NCBI GenBank assembly: GCA_026545765.1
Contig: CM048841.1
Span: 67,330,217 to 67,394,216 of the forward strand
DNA length: 64,000 nt
Reading direction: 5' to 3'
DNA from: Plantago major
Taxonomy: Eukaryota > Streptophyta > Magnoliopsida > Lamiales > Plantaginaceae
Shown one piece after another: positions 22,801 through 33,451 of the stretch (positions are counted from its first letter, which is position 1; each line of letters opens with the position of its first letter). The notes under the pieces are model-generated. The model saw nothing but the letters and a program-made list of their open reading frames with translations. It had not been told where the DNA came from and did not search any database. A program made the position numbers and the translations under genes.

Positions 22801-25454
22801 ATCGAGAATCACAGATCAACCAACAAGACGAGCACGAGCTCTTGACACGAAAACTACATCCATGCAATGTTCCCTCTTGAACAATATCAGTTGCGACCAC
22901 AATGCATAAGGATTTTTCCAAGAAAGTGGCACAAAATTGGTGCAAGCCTTCAAAGCAGATGGTCGACAAGATTGCGAGATGGCATTCAAGCCGATCACCT
23001 TGACACTACAATTTATTCCTTCTCAACAAGAAGAGGTTAATGGGCAGAAGATCACTATTCCTGAAGTGATTAATCTTGTATCTGAAGACGATGAGGAGGA
23101 AGAAATAGATGAGAATGACTTTGATGAACCTCCCTCTGACCATCACAAAAAGAATGATGATGATATGACAAATGATGATGCCCCTGCACCAGGGACAGGA
23201 GGAATTGCACAAGGAAACAATGCCTCAGCTGCTGAAAAGCACACTGAGAGGACATCACAGCAATCCCCTCCTCCATCTCCTCAGAAATCCACTCATCCTT
23301 CACAGCAATCCCAACAACAAAAAGACACTACTGAACAAGTAGTTGAGCACTCTGAGGAAACAACTCAGAAGATATTAAATACTCAAACCAGAACTGCTCA
23401 ACTCAAACAACTGTTGGAAGAAGAGCAACAGCTCCATCTTCAACTTGAAGAAGAGCTAGTTAAATCCAGAGATAAGCTCAATCAACTACAAGACCAATAC
23501 TTACAAGAGACAGTAGCTTACTCTGAGGTTAAAGAGCTCCAGGATGCTATAAATGCTATTGTTAAGGAGCTAGATACTGAAGAAGTATCTAAAGAAAAGC
23601 ATGATGCTAAGGCTGCATCACCATCAAAAGAAAAACCATCCTCCTCTCAGAAAGGAAAGAAGCCCATCTCTGAGATGGTTGCTGGACTGGAAAATCTTGA
23701 AAATGTCCAAGAGGATGAAGATCACTGGGCTGATGACTCAGATGATGAAGAAGACAAGACTTTGGCAGAACACCGCAATGAACACTTAGCGGTTTCTCAT
23801 CTGAAAAGGAAGCTAATTGCTCCTGAAGTTTTCAACAAACTGCCAAATGTCCACTCCCATGAATATATGAATAGATATCAAGTTTTGGCACATCTTAAAA
23901 GGGAGATGTCTTCACAAAACGAAGAAGTAATTACCTCCGTCCCCTCAGATATGCAGAAATTCACTGAGCTCATCACTCATAGAACAACCAGTATGATCAT
24001 TGCTCAGAAGGATCTGGGAATGGTAAGGGACGATGATGTATCACTAGCTGAAAAAGCTTTTCATGAGGCAAGTTACTTCTTTGGAATGCAGATGCCATAC
24101 TAGGCCCATTAGCAGAGCTCACTGATAAGGAAAATGGACTTATCAAACAAAATCAGGAGCTCAGGCTGAACTTCAGAAGTTGGTCACTGCCTACAACTAC
24201 TTGAAAAAGAATTTTGAGTCCCTCTCAGATTCTTTTGTGGTACTTAGTCAGTCAACAATGACTAAGGGGGAAGAATTTGGATCTGATCAGGGGGGAGGAA
24301 AGAAGAAATCTAGAGTTGGTGCTGCTCAGAAAGGAAGAGGAAACAAGAAAACTTCCCAACCACCACTCAGAATAGATGATCCCTCATCAAATCAAGTTGC
24401 TTTGCAAATAGTAGCTACTTCCCAGCAGCCAACTGAAGAAACTTCAATGGTAACAAGGGCCATGGCAAAAAGACCTCCAAGGAGTACCAAGGCTCCAAGG
24501 AGAAGACAAGTAAGAGGGATTGATGAATCTTCTGAAGAAGAAGAAGAAAGCCAAATCAAATCCCTGGGCAATGAAGAAGGCTGCAAAAGTCTCACAAGAA
24601 TTAATCTTGATGATGATGAAGAGACTGATGAAGATGAAGCTCCTCTTCACAGAAAAAGGAAAAGTGATAACCTAACTGAGCCCATAGCTGCAAAGCCTTT
24701 AGCAGCTAAAACACCCTCTGGAAATACCAAGTCAATCCAGGGTGGTTCTTCAAGCAATCCCCCAAAGGAGAATTCTAGACAAAGAAGGAACAGGCTGAGA
24801 GCTGAACAAAGACAAAGTCAACTTCCACTCAGGCCAGAAGAAGCCAAAATTGAGTATGTGAAGAATGACAACAATTCCTCTGTCTACAGGTGCATTAATC
24901 AGAAGAATGGCTACTGGATTCTGGAACTCAAGCACTTACTGGTAAATTCAAGGTTTCCAGAACCAATCCATAAACAGCTCATGGCATGGAGAAAAGATAA
25001 GCCAATCTTGATTAACACCAACCACATCAAAGCATGGTTGGATTTTGAAGTAATCAAGAGAACAGAAGCCATGAAGAAGGACCTCTCTGATGAATGTCCT
25101 TATGGAAAGCCAGATGATGTGCACAGAATTCCCAACATTACTGGAACAGGCACAAGAGCAAGACTTGCGGTGGAACCCTATGAGTCCTTCTACTTAACTG
25201 AAGATCAATACAAGGGTGACATCAGATATCTGAAGATTATTTATGAATACTTCAAGCTATCAGATATCAGAATCGAGCATGCCTGGAAGTGGGGAAAGTA
25301 TCTATGGGTCAAGCATTTTGCCAAGAGAAATCCCACCAAAACCTACAAGGAAGTCTGTGGATTTGCCAGAGACACAAAGATGATTGTCAGAACTCTTCTC
25401 TATGACTACTCTGATGATATCAAAAGGTTTGGTGATAGGAAATTTGCAGACTGA
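19878..25454 (+). pseudogene. extra post-pol coding region of the copia element, multi-intron, function unknown
   Basis: Open stretches follow one another from ATG 19878 to a TGA at 25454, linked by a few in-frame stops (20512, 21490, 21757, 22306) and frameshifts (about 20185, near 22850 and near 24100). The N-terminal 220 residues look folded (NFNPDHWTSNHRMIWGG, then ALPSGISSLDVLEFYNNS). The middle is acidic and Lys-rich with NLS-like KKRKTEE and KKPRTSRKKS, and a Gln/Glu/Leu coiled coil at about 23390-23590. The end (24830-25440) looks globular and Trp/Tyr-rich. Five GT-AG introns sit at 21775-22665. It lies where SIRE-type elements carry an env-like ORF, but I see no signal peptide or membrane segment. 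I do not recognise the protein. Confidence 0.65.
21775..22665 (+). other. array of five short introns in the copia extra ORF
   Basis: Candidate introns are 21775-21849, 21958-22042, 22154-22233, 22387-22469 and 22588-22665. Each is AT-rich, 75-85 bp, starts GT and ends AG, except the fourth, whose acceptor reads CAA where the others have CAG or TAG, consistent with a G-to-A change. Exons between them (108, 111, 153 bp) keep frame. Exon starts are alike (GCT or GTT then CAA, CCA or GAA), and so are exon ends (CAG, AAG, GAG), suggesting an exon-intron unit multiplied in tandem. The introns themselves hold stops. Confidence 0.65.
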
Positions 25455-25840
25455 TCCATGGAACTGTTTTGAAGACTTGAAGATTTATGAAGACTTGAAG
25501 ACTTGAAGACTTGTCATTTAGAATGTTCACTTGGAGCTTGGTAACTCCTGTTGTTCTATTTGACTAAGTAGTTTCTGTGATTTTGCTGATTGACCTTTTT
25601 CTGTTAAATCTTGAAAAACTTATCTGTAAGCTTTCTCTGTATCATATCTGATGAACTTACTCTCAGATATCTTTCTCTATAAAAGATAACTTATCAGCAA
25701 AGATCACACCTTGTGATTTGGTTGATGTTTACTTTCTGCACTTAATTATATGAATTGAAAGATCATAAGAAATGATTAAGTGGTGGATTGTTTCCTCATC
25801 CAGATTTGTAATAGGTCAGATAGTCATCGTTCACTGATCA
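25455..25840 (+). other. 3' untranslated region of the copia element
   Basis: Short repeats 'gaagacttgaagactt' lie at 25470-25514. The stretch also has AGATATCT words and no coding frame. It lies between the last stop and the polypurine tract. Confidence 0.5.
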
Positions 25841-25853
25841 AAATGGGGGAAAT
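25841..25853 (+). promoter_or_regulatory. polypurine tract of the copia element
   Basis: 'aaatgggggaaat' lies just upstream of the 3' LTR. It is the expected plus-strand primer site. Confidence 0.85.
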
Positions 25854-25854
25854 T

Positions 25855-27484
25855 TGTTAGGAATATATGTTTAGATTTTGATCAGCAACCTAATGACTTA
25901 TCTTAGCTCAGAAAGGTGATTAGTACTCTTAGTTCACTTGAACACTGTAAAAGAGGAAACTCACTAAGTATGATAGTCTAGCAAATCTTGTATAGGATGT
26001 TAGGTCTGGAAATGTAATTTTTATTTTCTGAAGAAGACCAAGAAGAAGGCATCCAGCAGGAAAAGATCAACAGTTTTGAAGATTTGAAGACTGCACAAGA
26101 TTGCTGAAGACAAGGGTTTTCCAAAAACCTATGTCCAGATATCTTGAAGAAACAAGTGTTTCGAAACATACATGTTGCAAAAGATATCTGAGAATAAAAG
26201 GTTTCGGAGACAAGGAAAGTGCCCACAAATATCTATACTCAGATACCTTGGACATAAAATATGCTTCTGAAAAAGAAACATATTACAACAAGTTGTTTAA
26301 ACAAGTGGTATCTGGAGCTATGATGATCTCTGAAAAAGAACATGCAAAGTTTCAGAAAACTCTGATTGTTTAAAGATCTCTGATACCATGCATAGTTCCG
26401 TTGGCACTACAGGACAAAATATAGTACAGTGCATTAAATGCGCAGAAATGTCACGAACAAAAGCGGTAGCTTCAAGAAGAAGACAAACTTTCTGATACTA
26501 TATTCAGATATCAATAGTTTGAATTTGATTTAAGCCTAACGGATACTATTCAAACGGCACTCAAATTCATCTATAAATATCAACACTTAGACTGCTTGAG
26601 AACACACCTTAGAACACACTGAATATTGAATACTCACACAAGCGCTCTCAAGCAAACTACTTACCTTCAAGCTTTCTGTTGCGACCAAAGCTCTTGATTC
26701 TAAGTAGCACAAAAGTTCTAAGTGTCCTGATCCTTAACGAGCATTGTTATTTGTGAAAGAGTTGAACTAAGATTTCTTATCTAAGTTTCATTCTCTTGAA
26801 CACTTACCATAGACTTGGGTCAGTAGAGAACAAGATATCGTACATTGAAAAGTGTATTAAGTATACTTGATTCACAGAGCTATCTGAATAACTGAACAAG
26901 TTATTAAAGAAGCTCACCTGACAAACAAACCTAAAACCAACACCATATACGGCGTGGAATATAGGAAGTACTTAGTTTGGGAAACTAAGGAATAACTCCA
27001 AGGTTGCTGAGCACAGGAAGTACTTAGCTTGGGAAGCTAAGGAATAGCTCAAAAAGGTTTCTGAGTACAGGAAGTACTTGGTCGTGGGAATAACTCAGGG
27101 GGAACACTTGGTTGGGAACCTAGTGCATTTAGGAATCAAGAAAAGATATCTGTAAGGTTACCTCATTTATCTTAGTGCACTCTAGGTCTGAGAATGACCG
27201 AAGTGGATTAGTTGAAGGATTACGCCACCTTCAGATACCACTATAAAAAGACTTGTGTTATTTACTTTCTGCAGTTTATTACTTGTTTTACTTATATTGC
27301 AAAGTACTTACACTTATCTTGCTGAACACGTGCACTTATCTCAGAAGTCTTCCGCTATCTGAAATTAAGTATCAGATATCTTCACAGATATCTGAGAAAC
27401 TGTGCTTATCGACAAATGTTTTAAAAGACTATTCAACCCCCCCCCCCTCTCTAGTCTTTTACTTTGCCGTTATCTGGACCAACA
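25855..27484 (+). repeat. 3' LTR of the copia element
   Basis: This is the partner of 11507-13143, starting TGTTAGGAATAT and ending CCAACA, with the duplication 'ggtat' following. Differences from the 5' LTR include scattered substitutions, a changed patch near 27055-27095 and a different poly-C length near 27440. The TATA box is at 26571-26579. Confidence 0.95.
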
Positions 27485-27909
27485 GGTATGGTACCCTACC
27501 CCGGGCAAAAAACATTTCTCACGAAAATAATTTCCCAAATGTATTCACGAATTTTTTTGGTCGGGTGGGGTACCCCCACCCTACCCCAGACGAATAATTT
27601 TTATCTCACGAAAACAGTCCCCACATGTTTTCACGAAAACGTTTTTTGGTTGGGTGTACCCACCCTACCCCTCACAAAAATTTGTGCCAGGTTGGATTCT
27701 GGGCAGATCGTGGGCCAAATTTGGGTACGGGTCAAATTCGAGTCGAGTTCTGTATGTGTTGGATCCGAATTGGGTCTTAGAGCGGGTTGGGTATTGGGCA
27801 AAGACGAGTTTTGGATGGGTGTAGGTGTAGAACCCAACCCGTACCCGTACATAAATAATTTATCGTGTTTTAACGGGTTCGGGTTGGGTCCTACCCAATT
27901 ACAGGCCTA

Positions 27910-28206
27910 TATGATACGACTACAAATGTTGTATACAAAGAAGTCTTTGACAAACTATAAGACAATTTTAAATTTCTTACCTTATAAAACTTGAAGACTT
28001 GAACATATTGTTTACAATAAATGATTACTATTAGCACAATGTGTTAACTCTTCTTTAAATTTTATTTTATAGGAAATGATTGATTTCAAATGATCTCTTT
28101 ATTACACATGTGTTGGATTCGAATAATGTAGTAGTTTATATGTTTTTTGTACATTTTCTTTGAATAATAAATATGTTGTTTCGAGATATTTTTATATGTT
28201 TTTCTA
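27910..28206 (+). other. 3' non-coding tail of Helitron A
   Basis: AT-rich sequence leading into the terminal hairpin, without coding potential. It ends in the CCCGTCGA stem at 28207. Confidence 0.45.
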
Positions 28207-28236
28207 CCCGTCGAATCTCGACGGGCCATAAACTAG
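28207..28236 (+). repeat. Helitron A 3' terminus: hairpin plus CTAG
   Basis: CCCGTCGA, loop atc, TCGACGGG, then ccataaa and CTAG followed by T. The same structure closes Helitrons B (36325-36354) and C (62960-62988). Confidence 0.85.
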
Positions 28237-28254
28237 TTTACGGTAATAGCGGCT

Positions 28255-28913
28255 ACTACAATCATTTCCAAAATCAAGTTCATAGTATTACATGTTGTAG
28301 CGATAGAATTTGTACTCACTCGTGTGTGAACCGAGATACTTTCCAGTTGATCACCCATTAAGATTTGTCCAGAGCAAGCACGTTTATTCTGAAGTTCTTA
28401 TGGATAGATTATCAAAAAGAAAGGTGCATCTTGTTGGTATGAGTAGTGTTTTTAATCATTTTAAGCTTTTTGAAACTTAACTTGAAACTTTGGGGCGTTA
28501 CATTCACACCTCTTGAATTGTGCGACATCCCCGCCTCATATATTGGTCCGGATCAACCGTGCACCAAGGGTTTTTGGATTGGCACGGCTCTGATACCATT
28601 TATAACGACCCGACCACTAATCGATCGAGTCCTAGCCCTCGGTGCGGTTTCTCATGGATAGCTCTCCGAGTGATATGCTAACCCCACTGTTCCAACACAT
28701 ATCATTTCCGGCACATTTTATCCTCACTCGTACGTAAACCGGGAGACTTTCCAGTTGGTCACCAATCATAAGATATCTGCAAAGCAAGTACGCTTAACTC
28801 TAGAGTTCTTATGGATGGCATACCGAAAAGAAAGATGCACCGTGTTGGTATGAGTAGCGTTCTCAATCACTTTAAGCTCTTTGAAACTTAACTTGAAATT
28901 TTGGGGTGTTAAA
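28255..28913 (-). mobile_element. TRIM-like miniature LTR retroelement, copy 1
   Basis: On the minus strand an LTR-like repeat (28913 to 28599) starts TGTTAACACCCC-like (TTTAACACCCC here) and is followed at 28598-28587 by TGGTATCAGAGC, the initiator tRNA-Met primer site. A 96-bp internal segment follows, then a second repeat starting TGTAACGCCCCAAAG at 28502. The two repeats share 'actttccagttg', 'ttcttatggat' and 'gttggtatgagtag' (plus strand). LTRs of about 0.3 kb and a tiny non-coding interior fit the TRIM class. The left border is not clear. Confidence 0.65.
28587..28598 (-). promoter_or_regulatory. TRIM primer-binding site
   Basis: The minus strand reads TGGTATCAGAGC, identical to the copia primer site at 13146-13157, directly after the upstream repeat. 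Confidence 0.75.
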
Positions 28914-29914
28914 ATTCGGGGCTTGATCGATTAATGGTCTAGTGGTTATAAATATTTTTTTACCTTAATTAAATTATTTTAGAAGATATATTGTTTCAAA
29001 TAGCATGAAAGTAAAGTGGCAAACCAGATGAAAGAAGCACTTTATTTGATCAGTCAAAACGAATTTTCATAATTTGAGTAGAATATCATTCAGGCTGTGT
29101 TTGCAAGTATCATTTTTGCCATACTTTTGTTTTAAGGTATGAAAAAAAAATACTAATTTAAGTATAAACTCAGGGGCTTTGATATTCACATTAATAATTA
29201 AAGAAGTAGTAATATTTTTGATGGTTGGCTATGATACAAGATAATTATTTTACTTAGCATTTTTACTTTTTTAGTGCTTGAAGCACATAAAACATATCTA
29301 ATTTCATGTTTTAAGATTATACCTACTTAGGCTATGTTTAACAAAACTAAATGTAGATGATAGCTGCTAAGCTAACTGGTACCGATTAGGTAGTTGATAA
29401 GCTAGTTGATTTTACTGTAATTGTTTAGTAAATTATCTTATAAGCTAGCTGGAATTTTGTAAAATAACCTAAAAGGGCATGAACATTGTTCTTAATTCTT
29501 ATCATGCTATTTTTCTTAAGTTTTTCATTTTATATTTTGGCAATAATTATTTCAAAACAAAAATAGACTTTTATATCTAATAATTCTAATAAATTATTAC
29601 TAATAAAGCTTTCCACCAAAAAATGTTTAAGCGAAAAATATTTTCTTATGTTGATTGTGGACATAACATGTTTGATTAAGTTTTTTTCTCTTTTCTTCTT
29701 TTTACATAGAAAATTTGCTTGATTTGCTAATTCAACTCTTAGTACATCAAGAAAACCATGCAAATTAAGACCATCTCCAACAATTGTAACTGTCTGAAAT
29801 GTTCACTTCAGCATTTTCATTCATTGCAACTCTAAATATCATTTCTTTCAATTCACTTTTTATTTTATTTTCTCATTTCCTTTCAAACTTCATTCTTCAT
29901 TTCATTTCAATGCG
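28914..29914. other. AT-rich stretch, no genes; possible decayed MITEs
   Basis: No coding region is recognisable. Phrases 'aggctgtgtttgcaagtat' (29093) and 'aggctatgtttaacaaaac' (29331), plus 'agctagctgg' and 'tagctgctaagct' words near 29355-29450, resemble ends and bodies of hAT or Tourist-like MITEs, but paired ends could not be found. Confidence 0.35.
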
Positions 29915-30018
29915 GTTTAACTTGGCTTCCGTGGTTGGCAGTCTATTATGTGAGCCTGTGGGGTTTACTCAATGCGCACCTAAAGGCTAGCGATTGCGGG
30001 TTCCCAACGTTATCCGAA
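29915..30018 (+). repeat. SINE-like 3' fragment with A tail
   Basis: The stretch contains 'gcgattgcgggttcccaac' followed by 'gttatccgaaaaaaaaaa'. A box-B-like phrase before a simple A tail fits a 5'-truncated SINE. Box A is not evident, so this is tentative. Confidence 0.3.
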
Positions 30019-30375
30019 AAAAAAAATTATAATTATATCACATTAATTTTTTAAAAAATATATTATTTGAAAATAAAAATTACAATGCTCTTAAGTGCAA
30101 CTTCAAATTAATAAGGGTGAAAGAAGGTTTTCAAAAAAAAAAAAAAAAAAAGGTAAAAAAAGTTTTCAGGAACCCCATTGAGTTTTTGTCTCTATGCCCC
30201 GTCGAGCCCCAATCCTTTAAAGAAGCTTTCGAATGTCATATTAAAATCATTTCAGTCTGGTTCGTCATATATTGAGATTTAAGTGACGTAAGAATTTGCT
30301 AAGCGGATACTGCATGTCAGCAATGGGGATTTGAGGAATAAAAATTATAAAACGATGGTGATGTTGATATAATAT
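30019..30375. other. AT-rich stretch without genes
   Basis: A run of about 20 A lies at 30133-30152. Nothing else is recognisable. Confidence 0.4.
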
Positions 30376-30867
30376 TCTCAATGATATACTTATTTGAGAA
30401 ATGAGTAATCCTATTTCAACCATTATGATAGCACATATGTCATTACTGGAGCATTTAAACGAATTCCCTCAGAATATTTCTCATCATCAGTTTTTCTCTC
30501 GCATCGACTAATGATGTAATTGATGAGATTAATAATCAATTTGTTATGTCGAAGATGCCCGATGAATGTGTAATTACTTGAGTAGGGATATCATTACAAA
30601 GGTGAATGGTGTTGAGAATTGTCACGGGGATGTTTTCACAACAGTTCTTGAGTGCTCAAGGTTCGATGGATGTATAATCATGATGATTCAAATATTCAAA
30701 CTTCCGAGTTGTGGAAGGACACAAGACTCATAGTTACTAATTTCTGAAAAAAATATATCATCGAGGCAAAAATGATATGTAAAATCAATGTAGTGAAAAA
30801 ACTTTTCATTCTTATGATGATGACGATCCAATCTCAAGAGACCAAATCCCCATTCGGTTTTGATATT
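30376..30867 (+). pseudogene. Helitron helicase C-terminal fragment (Helitron B)
   Basis: Translation gives TNDVIDEINNQFVMSKMPDEC (30510-30575), then a WKDTRLIVTNF block and an IIEAK block (30715-30770), then a SQETKSPFGF-like end (30830-30860). These are the same blocks found at 10424-11136. Stops and frameshifts are common. The sequence breaks at 30868 where the second TRIM inserts. Confidence 0.65.
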
Positions 30868-33310
30868 TGTAACACCATTAAGTTTTGGAGAGTTTAAAGG
30901 TATTGAGAATGCTACTTATACCATTAAGGTGCAACCTTATAACCGGGAATCCACCCAGGAGGCTCAAAGTTAGGCGTGCTTGCTCTACGGGTAGGTGATC
31001 CACTATATAAGAAGTTTATCTTTGTGCACACGAGTGACAACATAGTACGTGAGAAAGGATATGTGCGTGTTGATTTGTGGGGACAACATTATAGAAGATA
31101 TCATGGGAAGAGCATATCAAGAGTAACAATGTTGGGTCTGACCCACATGGGAATGTGTGTTATAAATGGTATCATGATTGAACATATCGTTAACCTACAA
31201 GGGTACATACATTGCATGACGGGGACGTTGCTTAATTTAAGAGTGGGTGAATGTAATGCCCCAAAATTTTAGATATTTTAAATTGATAGAGAACGCTACC
31301 ATACCGGTATGGTGTACTTTTCTTTTCGAAAATTCATCCATAAGAACTCTATAATTATGCATGCTTGCTTTGGAACAATATTAGAAATCTTGAATGAGAC
31401 ACCCATATATTCTCCCTGTCACGCCCCAAAACCAAAACAATTTGATGCGACCGGCCGTCTATCGTGAGATGGGCTCACGCCAAGACGAGCCTTCCTTTAA
31501 TCCTCAAGTACATCAGTTATCTCAGAGTGGTACAAATAGAGCATCTAAATCTCATAAACTAATTACAATAATTACAAATCCTCAAACGATTACAACAAAT
31601 CCAGCAGTACAAATCATCTTATAATTACAAATCTCAGAGTACGCAAAAATTAATCTAAGTCTTCACTTAAATCCGACACCAGTCAAACTGCCACAACTCT
31701 GAAGTACCTTCGTCCACAGTCACTTACTAAATATCTGAAAGGCGGTGTAAGGGTGAGCTCCTGACACTTTTACCCGGATCAAGTACATATAGAAAAGTAT
31801 ACATACATATACACTCCATTTTTATATCAAACACAGTAGAAAATCATTTGCATGGACCACATGTCACAATACACTATTCACATTTAGCTCGAATCAAATA
31901 TACACTACGGCCACACAAACCGTGGTGGCACACAGGTCGGCTTTCACATAACATATTCCCTAACACAATAGGGGTCCACACACATAACACTGGGAGTACT
32001 CCAAAGCACGACAATCCCCCGAAAGGGTCCACACACTTCATAGGCATATCGATGAGCTTAAATGTACACATAATCCATGTTTTATCAAATCATTTTCACA
32101 AATCGCATACACTGATAAAACATTTTGGGATACACATACTTGATCCTTTTTTTAATAGACTATTATATTAAATCCCATTCCTTGATATAATAACCATAAG
32201 TTATTTGTCAAATTTTAAAATAATACATATACATATATTATAACAATAAAATAAAGCAAAAGTGTCAAAAGTTACCCTTATCTCGAATGTATGTTTCACA
32301 GCCCTACTAAATTCACCATTCAATAATATCACTCGTACAGCTCCCCGAGACTCATGCAACTACCACCGGCCCGCAACTAATCTAGGCACTCCAGAACATG
32401 GAATTTGTCCTCAAATCCATGTTAAGCCCTCGCCAAACATCAACATGAATAATATTAATATAGTGAAACTATTCGAGAGCACTAGCAAATAAACTTCAAC
32501 TATGTCACGTACCTTAGCTAACCATCCTAATCACCACTAATTAACTCATGAACGCAATTAATTCATGTCCATCCCATCGATCACTTTGCACGGCAGGAAA
32601 CAAGATAACTCATCACTTTAACCTAAAAGCCTCATTAAAAGACTTCACATTGGTCAGAGAGTTGTATCCAACAACAATCTTATTCACGGTCCAACCTGGG
32701 ATCCAGCCCGTACCTTGTAAGTACACTACTTTGGGCTTCACTTCGGTCCAAATCCAATTCTATAAGACTATTATAGCCCGTTTAAATTTATCGGTCGATA
32801 AAATTGTGACTAATAAAATCCCGTGCAACAACTCGAATCCAGCAATTGAAAATCTTGTTCATCCATCGAAACTAGTAATAATATATATAACTGGATAGCC
32901 TTTCAACAACCAATCATCATCAAGGGTGCTAATTTGCAAGCTTGCAACCTTGTCACTTTTTGCTCCAGTCCTTCTGTACTAATCTCGGCTTGGTGATATT
33001 CTAACCTAAATATATAATAGAGTAATTAAACTTCAAGTAGGACTCGGTTTAGGACTCTAGGCCCAATCCAGAAATTTACCGAAGCACAAGTAGCTTAATC
33101 AGTCCACACTAAAATAACTTATAAAATCCCGTGTATCATCTCAAGTCCAAATAATTATCCAGCTCAAATAAATAAATAGACGGTTCAAAAATATTTCGGG
33201 ATTTTACACTCCCAGTGTGCATACAATGAAATGTGTTGATTTGTGGGGTCAGTATATCTCTCGAAGAGCAGTACATTAGTAACCACTCTAGCCAACAATA
33301 CGATGAAGCG
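30868..33310 (+). mobile_element. TRIM-like miniature LTR retroelement, copy 2, split by a solo LTR
   Basis: The first LTR is 30868-31166 (TGTAACACCATTAAG...). A primer site decayed to TGGTATCATGAT follows at 31167, then an 85-bp interior and a second LTR starting TGTAATGCCCCAAAA at 31252. The second LTR continues to 31416, is broken by the solo LTR, and resumes at 33209 ('gtgttgatttgtgggg', also at 31066 in the first LTR). It matches copy 1 in 'gagaacgctac', 'catccataagaactct' and 'cttgcttt' blocks. An open frame at 30976-31272 is chance coding over LTR sequence. The right end is approximate. Confidence 0.6.
31417..33208 (-). mobile_element. solo LTR of a gypsy-type retrotransposon, 1792 bp, copy 2
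   Basis: It begins TGTCACGCCCCAAAACC and ends ATTTTACA, flanked by the exact 5-bp duplication 'ctccc' (31412-31416 and 33209-33213). It is the same family as 8767-10423: 'gcgaccggccgtctatcgtg', 'ctcagagtggtaca' and 'catttagctcgaatca'-type blocks recur in order. No primer site, coding region or second LTR is present. Confidence 0.85.
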
Positions 33311-33451
33311 TAACGAGATCATCCATATATCATTCTGATTTGCTATGACGATAAATAAGAGCCAGCGACAATATCTCACTTTCACGTCGACATCCACCTT
33401 CCTCACGCGTATTAAGCTAATGTTAGTTATATGTTGTATTTTCTAGATTCA

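Larger units (their letters stand above)
11507..27484 (+). mobile_element. Ty1/copia LTR retrotransposon, 15,978 bp, with extra ORF region (SIRE/Maximus-like)
   Basis: Two LTRs (1637 and 1630 bp) bound an internal region with, in order, a tRNA-iMet primer site, gag, protease, integrase, RT, RNase H, a spacer, a long extra coding region and a polypurine tract. The 5-bp target duplication 'ggtat' (11502-11506 and 27485-27489) is exact, so this is a complete single insertion. The protease-integrase-RT order makes it copia. Large size, long LTRs and an extra ORF after pol recall the SIRE lineage; that assignment is an inference. gag-pol has several stops and frameshifts, so it is not autonomous. 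Confidence 0.92.
11137..27909. mobile_element. hAT-like non-autonomous element, copy 1, split by the copia element
   Basis: The parts 11137-11506 and 27485-27909 together match the intact element at 62298-62813. Shared blocks include 'gtggggtggaac', the 'cccgtaccc...aacccg' blocks, 'aaaatttt...tttcacgaaaat' and the end 'cgggttcgggttgggtcctac'. The right terminus TAGGCCTGTAATTGGG (minus strand) ends at 27909. The left terminal 20 bp or so are missing or decayed, so no target duplication can be shown for this copy. Confidence 0.65.
6407..28236 (+). mobile_element. Helitron A, degenerate and heavily interrupted
   Basis: The strand carries in order a Helitron replication-protein fragment (from about 6420), PIF1-type helicase pieces (7930-8766, 10424-11136) and a Helitron 3' terminus. 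The terminus is an 8-bp perfect stem, CCCGTCGA/TCGACGGG, with a 3-nt loop at 28207-28225, followed 8 nt later by CTAG (28233-28236) and a T. That arrangement is diagnostic of Helitrons, which insert between A and T. The 5' TC end was not found. The body is split by a solo LTR, a Stowaway MITE, and a hAT-like element containing the copia element. Confidence 0.7.

Noticed and set aside
19878..25454. Envelope protein for the copia extra ORF
   Set aside because: Position fits the env-like ORF of SIRE elements, but I could not find a signal peptide or membrane-spanning segment, so the label is not supported by sequence.
27464..27994. 176-codon open frame with repeated GVGTPTLP-like peptide
   Set aside because: It spans the copia LTR end and the simple-word interior of the hAT-like element; the peptide is repeat read-through. 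The similar frames near 62510-62832 are rejected for the same reason.
30976..31272. 98-codon open frame
   Set aside because: It reads across the TRIM LTR, primer site and interior, all of which are explained as non-coding element parts.
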